Below, one piece after another: positions 1 to 7,678 of a DNA stretch of 64,000 bases. This DNA is from Candidatus Saccharibacteria bacterium UBA6664 (GTDB lineage Bacteria > Patescibacteriota > Saccharimonadia > Saccharimonadales > Saccharimonadaceae), in NCBI GenBank assembly GCA_002455275.1, contig DKKO01000001.1:166799-230798 (forward strand). Direction: 5' to 3'. A program made the position numbers and the translations under genes. The notes under the pieces were generated by a model, which saw nothing but the letters and a program-made list of their open reading frames with translations, searched no databases and was not told the origin of the DNA. Each line of letters opens with the position of its first letter. The stretch's first letter is position 1.

Positions 1-894
1 CATTTCTACCAAAATTTGGTTGAGTGTTTGTTCGCGTTCATCATGACCACCGCCCATGCCACTACCGCGTTTTCGACCAACGGCATCAATTTCGTCAATA
101 AAGATAATAGCTGGAGCGTTCTTCTTTGCTTTAGCAAACAAGTCACGCACACGGCTTGCGCCAACACCAACGAACATTTCGACAAATTCTGAACCAGAAA
201 TACTAAAGAATGGCACGTTTGCTTCACCAGCTACGGCTCGCGCGAGCATGGTTTTACCGGTACCTGGGTGGCCAACTAACAGCACACCTTTTGGAATTTT
301 CGCGCCTAATTGTTGGTACTTCTTTGGGTGCTTCAAGAAATCGACTACTTCTTCAAGGTCTTGCTTGGCACTGTCATTACCGGCAATGTCGGCAAACACT
401 ACTCGCTCTTTATCGAGTCCGTATAGCTTTGCCTTACTCTTACCAAAGCCCATTGCTTGGTTGTTCTGGCCCTGTGCCTGACGCATCATGAACATAAATA
501 GCAAACCTATCAAGATAACGGGGAGTAAGATCCCAGCAATTGTCCAAAGTGCGTCACCTGTTTTCGACGGCTGCACTATTTTTACCTCTACATCGGCGTC
601 TTTGTTGAGCCCTTGATCGTACAAGCTACTGTTGCTGTCTTTGATTGATTTTTCTGTTGGTTTGTCTTGGCCTTCTGGTGTTACTTTTACGATGTCGCCT
701 TCTATCTGCAGTTTATCGATTTCACCCTTGTTTGCGCGAGCAATCACGTTTGAGATTGAAACTTCTTTCAGTTTTTCTTGTGGGGCGGTAATTGCCAAAA
801 CAGCGAGAGTAGTACCAACAAGCAACACCCAAAAGAGCGTTAATCGTAAGACGTTACTAAACTTATTTTTCGGTGGTTGTGGTCGAGTGGCCAT
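1..894 (-). CDS. ftsH: ATP-dependent zinc metalloprotease FtsH, N-terminal part
   Basis: Membrane-anchored AAA+ protease that degrades misfolded and regulatory membrane proteins. The start is the ATG at 892-894 and the gene runs off the left edge, so only the first 298 residues are visible. Seen: an N-terminal membrane segment (about residues 14-34), the small extracytoplasmic FtsH domain, a second membrane segment (about 122-142) and the AAA module with Walker A (GHPGTGKT), Walker B (IIFIDEID) and the pore-loop FVGVGASR stretch. The HExxH protease domain lies outside the window. About 77 bp separate it from tilS, which lies downstream in the other sense of the coordinates and is upstream in transcription, so the two may be co-transcribed. 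Identification is secure. Confidence 0.96.
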   Translation of the reverse strand, partial: MATRPQPPKNKFSNVLRLTLFWVLLVGTTLAVLAITAPQEKLKEVSISNVIARANKGEIDKLQIEGDIVKVTPEGQDKPTEKSIKDSNSSLYDQGLNKDADVEVKIVQPSKTGDALWTIAGILLPVILIGLLFMFMMRQAQGQNNQAMGFGKSKAKLYGLDKERVVFADIAGNDSAKQDLEEVVDFLKHPKKYQQLGAKIPKGVLLVGHPGTGKTMLARAVAGEANVPFFSISGSEFVEMFVGVGASRVRDLFAKAKKNAPAIIFIDEIDAVGRKRGSGMGGGHDEREQTLNQILVEM

Positions 895-971
895 GAGCTA
901 GTGTGTATTGTCCTTTCCGGGCAGAATTTCAAGAGATATTTCGTGTATTTCTACTCTTTTTATAATAGCAG

Positions 972-1811
972 TTATGAACCTTGTTTGACAATGAACTCTC
1001 GCCTTGTAAATTCAACATTACATCGCCCGCCTGGCTGGTGTTGACTACCGGCTGAAGCTGTTTTAATTGCCATGAGCAATCGCTGTCGTTGTGGACGTGG
1101 CAAGCTCATGCTCTTTTGTAGCAACTCAGCACGCAATAGTTCGATTGCCGCTGCTTCGTCAATCATCGTGTAAAAATACCGTGATGAGCTTCCTGTTTTA
1201 AGCAACTCCGCGCATTCTTTGTCGATAGTATCACGCAGTATGCTCTGTTGATGCCACAGCTCTTTGAGCTTGATTTTTCTATCATCATCGAGTCTAGCTA
1301 TTTTTTTTCGAATTTGGTTTCGTAGGTATTGTTGTGATTGGTTGGTTTCGTCTTCAACCCATTCGAGGTTGTGGCTCATTGCATAGTCATATAGTCGTGA
1401 TTTTGTGTAGACAAGTAACGGCCGGGTGACATTCGTATTACCAAACACTGCCAAACCGCGCCAACCAGTTCCTCGTGAGCTATTAATGGCGATCGTTTCC
1501 AGCAAATCATCATGGTGGTGTGCAGTCACAATTTGCGCGTTATGTTTTTTCGCAAGCTGGTCCAAAAAATCATAGCGTCGTTCACGCGCTACTTCCTCAC
1601 TTGCTTTGGCGCCAAGTTCTTCGCGCTTTGTTTCATACGGCAGCTCGTATTTTTTTGCGAGCTCTCCCACGAACCTAGCGTCAGCAGCTGAATCATCACG
1701 AATACCATGATCAAAATGGGCAACAACCAACTCGTGTTCACCTTCTTTTGCCAACACGTCCAATAGCACCACCGAGTCCACCCCGCCACTTACCGCAACA
1801 ATGTACCTCAC
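972..1811 (-). CDS. tilS: tRNA(Ile)-lysidine synthase TilS, short form
   Basis: Converts C34 of the CAU-anticodon tRNA-Ile to lysidine so that it reads AUA. The PP-loop SGGVDS is at residues 8-13, followed by a GIRDDS segment and the AHHHDD motif typical of TilS near residue 100. At 279 aa it keeps the N-terminal catalytic domain but lacks most of the C-terminal tRNA-binding region of long TilS proteins (over 400 aa in E. coli). The start is a GTG at 1811, because the conserved RYIVAVSGGVDS begins there. The preceding gene ends 4 bp away. Short TilS proteins are known in other bacteria, so truncation does not imply loss of function. Confidence 0.93.
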   Translation of the reverse strand: MRYIVAVSGGVDSVVLLDVLAKEGEHELVVAHFDHGIRDDSAADARFVGELAKKYELPYETKREELGAKASEEVARERRYDFLDQLAKKHNAQIVTAHHHDDLLETIAINSSRGTGWRGLAVFGNTNVTRPLLVYTKSRLYDYAMSHNLEWVEDETNQSQQYLRNQIRKKIARLDDDRKIKLKELWHQQSILRDTIDKECAELLKTGSSSRYFYTMIDEAAAIELLRAELLQKSMSLPRPQRQRLLMAIKTASAGSQHQPGGRCNVEFTRREFIVKQGS

Positions 1812-1815
1812 CGGC

Positions 1816-1989
1816 CTAGCCTATTCGTTTGCCAATCCACACCGCCAGCCAAATACCGAAAAAGCCTCCGAGCATACTACCCAAAATACTCCATCCGCTC
1901 AAAAAGTCGTTGTCACCAAACAGCACTGGTATATAGGCACCGACCGTTCCAAAAACTCCAGCGAGTAGCAATATGACTGATTTATTCAT
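1816..1989 (-). CDS. Small two-helix membrane protein
   Basis: 57-residue protein starting at the ATG 1987-1989 (MNKSVILLLAGV). It has two hydrophobic stretches, about residues 4-20 and 32-50, separated by a polar turn containing LFGDNDFLSGW. It ends in a basic GKRIG tail. It ends 4 bp before the tilS start, so it is probably co-transcribed with tilS. No family is recognised. Confidence 0.5.
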   Translation of the reverse strand: MNKSVILLLAGVFGTVGAYIPVLFGDNDFLSGWSILGSMLGGFFGIWLAVWIGKRIG

Positions 1990-2005
1990 ACATCTAGTAT
2001 ACGCT

Positions 2006-3241
2006 TTACAAATATCTTGTACTACCAAACGGTATTTTTTGCTTTACATACATGTCTGTGCCCAATGTGTTAGCGCTGTGAATCGTACGGCTGCCGTATC
2101 GACTATTTATCTCGTCGAGTGCTGAAGTAATATGCCGCTCGCGTGCAAGTTCATCACCAAACAAACTCAGTTGCGGGTCAGTATTATCGCTTAGCTCATA
2201 GCAGGTCACGCCAATTTCCTTCACATCGCTTGGCGCGTTAGCGAATAGCTGCGCGGCTTGGGCATAAATTGCTTGGTTAGAGAAAAACGGCATGCTGGCC
2301 ATGTGGCGCGCGTGCCAGTAGCCTGTGCTTCGACTACGTGCATACACGGCTACACCGCGTGCTTGTTTACCCTGCGAACGAATTTTGTACCCAACACTTT
2401 CTGCTAAATGATGCAACCTTTGCAAAACTTCAGCATGCGTAAGATTAAACTTTTCGAGTACATATTGCCGGCCAGCCGTGCGCATAGGGAAGTCACGTTT
2501 GTCTACTTCCCACCCCCGTAACCGCTGATGCCACTCGTCACCACAAATACTTTTAAACACCATTTTTCGTAAGGTAACTGGGTCGGCGTCTAAAAATTGA
2601 AGGGGAGTGTAAATACCTACTGCGTTTAGTCGGCGTTCCATACGCCCTGCGATTCCCGTAATGTCGGTCAGCTCCATACCGGCAAACGTCTCTCGCAGAT
2701 TGTGCGACGTTAAAACATCAAGTCCATCTGGCTTGTGCAAGCCGGCCGCAGTTTTTGCTAAAAATCGGTTAGTACTAATGCCAACGTTACAGCGCATGGC
2801 GCAGCCAACCTCTTCTTTCAAGCGCCGTTTTATCTCGTGACCTATGTCTACAATGTCTCTGCCCTGAAGTACTTTGGTGGTTTCTGAAAAATCTATTACT
2901 CCCTCATCGATGCTTTTCATGCGTACGTGCGCTGAATAGTCGTTCATAATATCCATTAATTTGTGATACACAAATCGATATTTTGCCGGGTCACTTTCTA
3001 GACCAATAAGTTCTGGGCATAGCTTTTTAGCATCGCGAAATCGCATTCCCAGTTTCACGCCCATCGCTTTTGCTTCGTAGCTACAAGTTACTATCATGGT
3101 ATGTTCGGTGCGGCGGTTCATAATCGCCACCGGTCTGCCTCGCAACATTGGCCTCGCCTGCTGCTCTACGGTCGCAAAGCAGCTATTTAGGTCTATATGC
3201 ATAATTTGGGGCGGGGAAGCATTGTAGTTAGTTCTCAACAT
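2006..3241 (-). CDS. Y-family DNA polymerase (DinB/UmuC type)
   Basis: Translesion polymerase that copies past damaged bases. Catalytic carboxylates are in HIDLNSCFATVE near the N-terminus and in the SIDEG motif about 110 residues later. The thumb helix-hairpin-helix region follows (TDITGIAGRMERRL), and near the C-terminus is QLSLF, a good match to the beta-clamp-binding consensus. The start chosen is the ATG at 3241 (MLRTNYN), which overlaps the end of the upstream small gene by 14 bp and suggests translational coupling. The 411-aa length fits DinB/UmuC-like enzymes. Whether it is a true Pol IV or closer to UmuC cannot be decided by eye. Confidence 0.9.
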   Translation of the reverse strand: MLRTNYNASPPQIMHIDLNSCFATVEQQARPMLRGRPVAIMNRRTEHTMIVTCSYEAKAMGVKLGMRFRDAKKLCPELIGLESDPAKYRFVYHKLMDIMNDYSAHVRMKSIDEGVIDFSETTKVLQGRDIVDIGHEIKRRLKEEVGCAMRCNVGISTNRFLAKTAAGLHKPDGLDVLTSHNLRETFAGMELTDITGIAGRMERRLNAVGIYTPLQFLDADPVTLRKMVFKSICGDEWHQRLRGWEVDKRDFPMRTAGRQYVLEKFNLTHAEVLQRLHHLAESVGYKIRSQGKQARGVAVYARSRSTGYWHARHMASMPFFSNQAIYAQAAQLFANAPSDVKEIGVTCYELSDNTDPQLSLFGDELARERHITSALDEINSRYGSRTIHSANTLGTDMYVKQKIPFGSTRYL

Positions 3242-3497
3242 GGTCACCCTCCATCGTAAGTCGCCAGGTGAGGCGCTCGCTATCAAATTCTAGTCGATAG
3301 TCTGCCCCGCCATCGGTTACGTCAAACATGTGCACCATGCGTTTGCCTTGCTCGGTTGGATGCCGCAAACCAATTTCGGTTATTTCAATCACCCTTCCAC
3401 TTGGTCGCCGAAAGCGCACTGGCGTGCAGGGGTTTAAGCCCACACCAAATGTCGCCACCACGTCAATGCGTTCGTTCATAAAAGTTTCATCATTCAT
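3228..3497 (-). CDS. Small partner protein in the translesion polymerase operon
   Basis: 89-residue protein starting at ATG 3495-3497; the purine-rich AGAGGA 9 bases upstream in transcription decides this start over the upstream TTG. It looks like a small beta-rich domain (FGVGLNPCTPVRFRRPSGRVIEI, then IGLRHP). Its 3' end overlaps the polymerase start by 14 bp, so the two are almost certainly made together. In many bacteria Y-family polymerases sit in such cassettes with a small companion. I do not recognise the family and infer a role in DNA damage tolerance from position only. Confidence 0.6.
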   Translation of the reverse strand: MNDETFMNERIDVVATFGVGLNPCTPVRFRRPSGRVIEITEIGLRHPTEQGKRMVHMFDVTDGGADYRLEFDSERLTWRLTMEGDHVEN

Positions 3498-3654
3498 TGT
3501 CAGCAATCCTCTAAAAGTTTGTTAGAGAAACGATTCTGAAATGTTTTGCCCGTTCACTTGCCCGTTTCTAGCGAGTGCCCGAAGACAATTGATGAATCAC
3601 CCAGAGGGACGCTTTACTAAACTAGCCAGTGTGTATCGCGGGGATGTATGTTTA

Positions 3655-4269
3655 TTATACCATTTTTGGTAAATCGTCCGCTGTAATGACAACCGCTTGA
3701 GCGTCAATTCCACACTGTTTCAGCATGGCCGCAAGGGAAGTGGTGTTAAGCCCCATTATGGTATCAAAGTCGCCTTCAACATGATCAATCAAGGTACCAT
3801 ACAGCCGCTGCACACTATACGCCCCTGCCTTATCCATTGGGTCACCCGTTGCGACATATTCGTCTACTACCGCTTCATTAAATGGTGCAAATACAACCGT
3901 GGTGGTGGTTGCAACCGAAAGTCGCACGTTGTCGTTAATGCACACCACGCTCATACCAGTCGTAACGTAGTTTGATTCACCAGCCAAGAGGCGAAGCAGT
4001 TCCTTGGCATTTTCTGGCGATGTTGGCTTTTCAAGCTGTTTACCATGTATCGTCACAATCGTATCGGCCCCTATTACATAGGCATCGGGATTATATTGTG
4101 CGACGTCTAATGCTTTTCCCAAGGCAAGTTCTTTGGCCACTACTTCTGGGTCTCTACTGTCGTCGAGGTGCTCTTCGAAATTACTCGGGACAACACTAAA
4201 TGTTACGCCCATATCTGTTAGCAAGTTTTTGCGGCGCGGTGACTGACTGGCAAGGATTATATTCTTCAT
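3655..4269 (-). CDS. maf: Maf-family nucleoside triphosphate pyrophosphatase
   Basis: House-cleaning pyrophosphatase that hydrolyses non-canonical or methylated NTPs. The signature ASQSPRRKNLL is at residues 6-16, and the GADTIV motif and the KAGAYSVQ segment follow in the normal order. The C-terminal GDFDTIMGL matches Maf proteins. An in-frame N-terminal extension exists, but family members begin at about MKNIILASQSPRR, so the ATG at 4269 is used, giving 204 aa, the usual length. The tRNA-Phe gene lies just upstream on the other strand. Confidence 0.93.
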   Translation of the reverse strand: MKNIILASQSPRRKNLLTDMGVTFSVVPSNFEEHLDDSRDPEVVAKELALGKALDVAQYNPDAYVIGADTIVTIHGKQLEKPTSPENAKELLRLLAGESNYVTTGMSVVCINDNVRLSVATTTTVVFAPFNEAVVDEYVATGDPMDKAGAYSVQRLYGTLIDHVEGDFDTIMGLNTTSLAAMLKQCGIDAQAVVITADDLPKMV

Positions 4270-4422
4270 CCCTTTCATTATAGCAACCACCTCTGGAAAA
4301 GCCGACTCGCATTTGCTACAATGATTCAAGCAATGACCCTTACTTAGGGAAAAGAGCAGCCCGAGCAGCTGACTCTGCCAGTGCACGGCGCGATGAGAAA
4401 AACCGAAGGTTTGTCTCATTAC

Positions 4423-4498
4423 GGCTCTTTAGCTCAGTTGGTAGAGCAGAGGCCTGAAGAGCCTTGTGTCCCCAGTTCAAGTCTGGGAGGAGCCACCA
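4423..4498 (+). tRNA. tRNA-Phe (GAA), CCA encoded
   Basis: Complete cloverleaf. The 7-bp acceptor stem is GGCTCTT with AGGAGCC (one G-T pair). The D-arm is GCTC/GAGC with loop AGTTGGTA. The anticodon stem GAGGC/GCCTT encloses CTGAAGA, giving anticodon GAA. The T-arm is CCCAG/CTGGG with a normal TTCAAGT loop. The 3' ACCA is encoded. It is followed at once by a hairpin that can act as terminator. The last 20 bases recur 159 bp downstream. Confidence 0.97.
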
Positions 4499-4536
4499 AA
4501 ATAAATTACTCTAGCTTGCTAGGGTTATTTATTTTG
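4497..4536 (+). terminator. Terminator hairpin after tRNA-Phe
   Basis: The stretch AAAATAAAT pairs with ATTTATTTT around a CTAGCTTGCTAG core, directly after the CCA of tRNA-Phe. It is rich in T on the 3' arm and is probably intrinsic. Confidence 0.65.
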
Positions 4537-4538
4537 GG

Positions 4539-4659
4539 TTGAGCATGCTCAAGAGACTTGAACTGGCAGTTCGCGTAGCGAAAAAGGAAACACGTGCTTG
4601 CACGAGTCCCTTTCTGAGCGAAGGAGGCGTAAGCCGATAGTCTGGGAGGAGCCACCAAA
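4539..4659 (+). repeat. tRNA-Phe-derived scar: antisense T-arm piece plus displaced 3' end
   Basis: Bases 4640-4659 are an exact 20-bp copy of the tRNA-Phe 3' end at 4481-4500, including CCA. Bases 4555-4566 (GACTTGAACTGG) are the reverse complement of the tRNA T-arm at 4472-4483. The block opens with a perfect 14-bp palindrome TTGAGCATGCTCAA at 4539-4552 and has short hairpins between. The displaced 3' end has its own terminator. It looks like what is left when an element inserted in the tRNA 3' end and then decayed. Confidence 0.5.
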
Positions 4660-4695
4660 CAAGAAATTGACCTTTGTGGTCGATTTTTTGTTTGA
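4656..4695 (+). terminator. Second terminator after the displaced tRNA 3' end
   Basis: CAAACAA..TTGACC..GGTCGA..TTTTTTGTTTG forms a strong hairpin with a T-rich 3' arm. It would have been the original terminator of tRNA-Phe if the downstream 3' copy is the original end. Confidence 0.6.
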
Positions 4696-4736
4696 CGAAA
4701 AATCTAGTACAATACTAGCAAATATAAGGAGGAACT

Positions 4737-5159
4737 ATGGAAGTTGAAGTAAGTCTAGGCGCGGTAGTGCTGGCTGCACTATCTGCAATGATTATCGGCT
4801 CAATCTGGTATATGCCAAATACATTTGGAAAAATGTGGTTTAAGCTGGCGCGAATCGATACGAGCAAAAAAGTTACGACGAATCAAATGGCTGCATTGTA
4901 TGTTGGTGCGCTTGTTACCTCATTGCTTACAGCGTATGTACTTGCGCATGTTACATTCCTTTCGCACTACTTCTTCAATAACTCATTCCTGCAAGACGCT
5001 TTAAGCACGGCATTTTGGGTATGGCTAGGCTTCATGGCGACAAGATTATGGGTGAGTGATAGTTTTGAGGGCAGGCCGGTTAAGCTTACATTGCTCAATG
5101 CAGCAAACGCATTTGTCACCATTATGGTGATGGGGTTGATTATTGGGCTTGTTCGTTAA
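4737..5159 (+). CDS. DUF1761-family membrane protein
   Basis: 140 aa with four hydrophobic segments (about 8-26, 55-75, 85-105 and 118-138). The N-terminal segment with IIGSIWYMPNTFGKMW is typical of the DUF1761 family, whose function is unknown. A good ribosome-binding site (AAGGAGGA) precedes the ATG. The gene is convergent with the DUF202 gene and overlaps its end by 4 bp. Confidence 0.75.
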   Translation: MEVEVSLGAVVLAALSAMIIGSIWYMPNTFGKMWFKLARIDTSKKVTTNQMAALYVGALVTSLLTAYVLAHVTFLSHYFFNNSFLQDALSTAFWVWLGFMATRLWVSDSFEGRPVKLTLLNAANAFVTIMVMGLIIGLVR

Positions 5160-5503
5160 GTCGTCAGCTCTTGAAGCAAGATTAACGCTACAGCGAAAAC
5201 AATAACCCCAACCACTACAAGTAAACCGCTAATACCGGTGCTGGGAAGAATGCCTTCACGAATCGCAGTATCCGCTGCTCTATACCGTGTGTAACCGATC
5301 GCTGAAAGTAGTCCACCAAAGGCTATGGCTCCAAGCCCAGCCAGCGTGCCGTACTTTGAGTCAGTGGCGATAAAAGCGACGGCTACTCCACCAGCAATAA
5401 GGGTGAGGCCCGTTCGTATCCAGGCGAGCAATGTACGCTCGTTCGCTAAAATGAAACGTACGTCAATATCAAGCTCATTTTTTGGTTTTGATTTTCTGAA
5501 CAT
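5156..5503 (-). CDS. DUF202 (YidH-like) membrane protein
   Basis: 115 aa with three membrane segments. The N-terminal part contains the DUF202 hallmark FILANERTLLAWIRTGL just before the first helix. Function is not established for the family. It follows the hydrolase-like gene at 5522-6181 in the same direction with an 18-bp gap. Confidence 0.8.
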   Translation of the reverse strand: MFRKSKPKNELDIDVRFILANERTLLAWIRTGLTLIAGGVAVAFIATDSKYGTLAGLGAIAFGGLLSAIGYTRYRAADTAIREGILPSTGISGLLVVVGVIVFAVALILLQELTT

Positions 5504-5521
5504 TATTCCTATTGTAGCATG

Positions 5522-6181
5522 CTAGTACACTTCACTAAGGCGTGCATAGTACTCGTCAAGTGTCATCTGAGGGTCAAGAAGTAGCTCATCGTGTTCGCCT
5601 GCCAGTGGAAAATATTGAACGTTGTTGCCATACCCAATTAATGTTTGATAGTCCTCTTCAGACATGCCGAAAAATTCATCCTGATCCATCAGTCCTACAT
5701 AGAACGGTCGGTTAAAACCGCTTTGATCGCGTACATCAAAGCTGGCAATTCTCCCCAGTTGAGAGAAATTTGCAAAAGGATGATGCAGTAATTCTCTAGC
5801 ACTTGCTCTCTCATAATGTTGAACAGCTATCCGACGCAAAGTCGTATCAATGTTTCGATGCATGGTAATTGCCTTACGAACTGTTCTGGCTGTTGCGAGC
5901 TCGATTGCACTACGCCGTATCGGCGGAGCAATTGCGTGTATTTCTTGGCCATTTGGTGCACTATCAAGAGCGAGCAGCACGCCGGCAGAATGTGTGAGTA
6001 TTGCGGCAGCATCAGCAGTCATCCGGCCGAATATTTCGGGATTCTTTCGAGCTTCTGAGAACCCAATTGCTTCGATACTCTTGTAGTCACCTCGTTGTTC
6101 TAGCGCATGAGCAACCGGAACAACAGTTTCTTCGCTAGAGCCAAACCCACCCACGAATACGCAGCGGTCAACTAATTTCAT
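5522..6181 (-). CDS. Putative alpha/beta-hydrolase-fold protein
   Basis: 219 aa. The N-terminus has a beta-strand followed by GGFGSS, and residues near 62-68 read THSAGVLLAL, resembling the nucleophile elbow (G/H-x-S-x-G) of alpha/beta hydrolases. A late AGEHDELL could supply the catalytic histidine and an acid. No signal peptide. The substrate is unknown. The fold assignment rests on these two motifs only. Confidence 0.5.
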   Translation of the reverse strand: MKLVDRCVFVGGFGSSEETVVPVAHALEQRGDYKSIEAIGFSEARKNPEIFGRMTADAAAILTHSAGVLLALDSAPNGQEIHAIAPPIRRSAIELATARTVRKAITMHRNIDTTLRRIAVQHYERASARELLHHPFANFSQLGRIASFDVRDQSGFNRPFYVGLMDQDEFFGMSEEDYQTLIGYGNNVQYFPLAGEHDELLLDPQMTLDEYYARLSEVY

Positions 6182-6190
6182 GAGAACTGC

Positions 6191-7561
6191 CTATCGAAGA
6201 GACGAGCTTTGCTGGTCAACCCAGTAGATAAGTTGAATTGGACCAGGTGCTTCTTTTTCATCGTTGCCACCATTAAGTACGACGAACTGCGCGCGACCGT
6301 TTACAAGCACAGACTCAACATCATTCGCGTCACCTGTGGCAGACGGAGCAACATATGGTACGAAGCTTCCGTCTGGCTGGGCGACATACACGATGTCATC
6401 TGGGTTTACGCTTCCTGAGGCTGCCTTTGTTTGTCCGTAAACGTCAAGCAGGCCATCACCGTTTATGTCACCAAGGGCTACGTTCCAGCCATCGGCATTG
6501 CTTGCCACGTTGCTACCAATGCGGGTAGCAACGGTGGTGATGCCAGTTGCGGTACCGCGTAGGAAGGCGAAGCCATTGTTGTCGGCAAATACCAAGTCGT
6601 TTATTCCATCACGGTTGATGTCACCAACTTTCACCCCATTCATAACAGGAAGTTTTTTGGTTCCAGCTCGTGATATTTCAGTAAAGCTGGTGCCGTTGTT
6701 GCGGTAGAGCAGAGGGCGGTTGTTCACGAAGGTTTGGGTCAGAAGGTCTACTTTACCGTCGTTGTTTTCGTCCCAAGCAACTGCAAAGCGGTTGCCGGTG
6801 TTCGCAAGAGTTACGTTGTATTCAGGTGCGGTGCGGAAGCCAAGCCATGTTCCATTCTCGTCATTACCAAGGTTAACAAATACTTTCGATTGCTCGTTAT
6901 ATGGGCTGTCAGCAAGTGTGTTACATACGTCTGCAGTATCTGCTCGTTCTTTTTGTGCTCCTAAGAATAGGTCTGGTTTACCGTCACCGTTAAAATCTGC
7001 AAATACTACGAAGCGTCCACGAGTACACGGTTCGCCAACTCCCTTTTCGGTCGCTACGTCAGTAAACACACCAGGTGCCGTCTGCAAATAAAGTTCGTTA
7101 TCGATACCAGCATCTTTGTACTTGTTTGATGCCCAGCGACCAGCAGAGTTGTAAAGGTCGAGTAGTCCATTGCCGTCTACGTCCGCCCACGCACAAGCGT
7201 GGCGATCAACAAATGCTTTTGAGCCATACCCTGGGGTAGGCCGTGGTGAAACGATGTTGGTGACTACTTTACTAAAGCCCCCATCGCCCATATTTGTATA
7301 CAGTGCTCCAGCGTTTTTCATGTGTAGGCTTGCATGGAAATCTTCGTTGCCATCATTGTTGTAATCCGCTGTACATACATCCCAAGACGGTGTAGAAGGA
7401 TAATTAATACCCGCTAATACAGCTCGATCTTGAAGCTCAAGTGACGCCGCCCACGCTGAAACAACTAGGCCCAGAGATACAATTGCCGCTCCTACCGAAA
7501 AAGCGAGCACTTTTACCGGCTGCTTACGCGAATTTATATAGCTTTTAGTACGTTCTAACAC
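6191..7561 (-). CDS. Secreted FG-GAP/VCBS repeat protein
   Basis: 456 aa starting at a GTG (7561), decided by AAGGAG six bases upstream. A basic N-terminus and a hydrophobic run (about 18-40, ending AWAAS) form a signal peptide or anchor. The rest is a beta-propeller of FG-GAP type with at least six calcium-binding loops of the form DxNxDGxxD (DYNNDGNEDF, DVDGNGLLDL, DFNGDGKPDL, DENNDGKVDL, DINRDGINDL, DINGDGLLDV). Such proteins act outside the cell in adhesion or as propeller scaffolds. In a host-attached bacterium a surface role is a reasonable inference. It sits next to another secreted protein gene in the same direction. Confidence 0.85.
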   Translation of the reverse strand: MLERTKSYINSRKQPVKVLAFSVGAAIVSLGLVVSAWAASLELQDRAVLAGINYPSTPSWDVCTADYNNDGNEDFHASLHMKNAGALYTNMGDGGFSKVVTNIVSPRPTPGYGSKAFVDRHACAWADVDGNGLLDLYNSAGRWASNKYKDAGIDNELYLQTAPGVFTDVATEKGVGEPCTRGRFVVFADFNGDGKPDLFLGAQKERADTADVCNTLADSPYNEQSKVFVNLGNDENGTWLGFRTAPEYNVTLANTGNRFAVAWDENNDGKVDLLTQTFVNNRPLLYRNNGTSFTEISRAGTKKLPVMNGVKVGDINRDGINDLVFADNNGFAFLRGTATGITTVATRIGSNVASNADGWNVALGDINGDGLLDVYGQTKAASGSVNPDDIVYVAQPDGSFVPYVAPSATGDANDVESVLVNGRAQFVVLNGGNDEKEAPGPIQLIYWVDQQSSSLR

Positions 7562-7623
7562 AATAACTCCTTACAGCCTTCCACCAGAGGTAATTACTTT
7601 GCCTTGGATTATATAGTGCGCAT

Positions 7624-7659
7624 TGCAAAAATGAAAGCACAAGGGCTTTCATTTTTGCA
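7624..7659 (-). terminator. Perfect 15-bp terminator hairpin
   Basis: TGCAAAAATGAAAGC and GCTTTCATTTTTGCA pair perfectly around a 6-base loop, 20 bp after the stop of the SGNH gene. It separates this gene from the next gene on the same strand. Confidence 0.85.
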
Positions 7660-7678
7660 TAAGAGTGGTTTAAGGCGA

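Noticed and set aside
3507..3654. LexA box before the polymerase cassette
   Set aside because: GAAC-N4-GTTC type or other known LexA dyads were not found; only GAACGGGC-like pieces.
4640..4659. Second functional tRNA-Phe
   Set aside because: Only the 3' end is present; no acceptor 5' strand, D-arm or anticodon.
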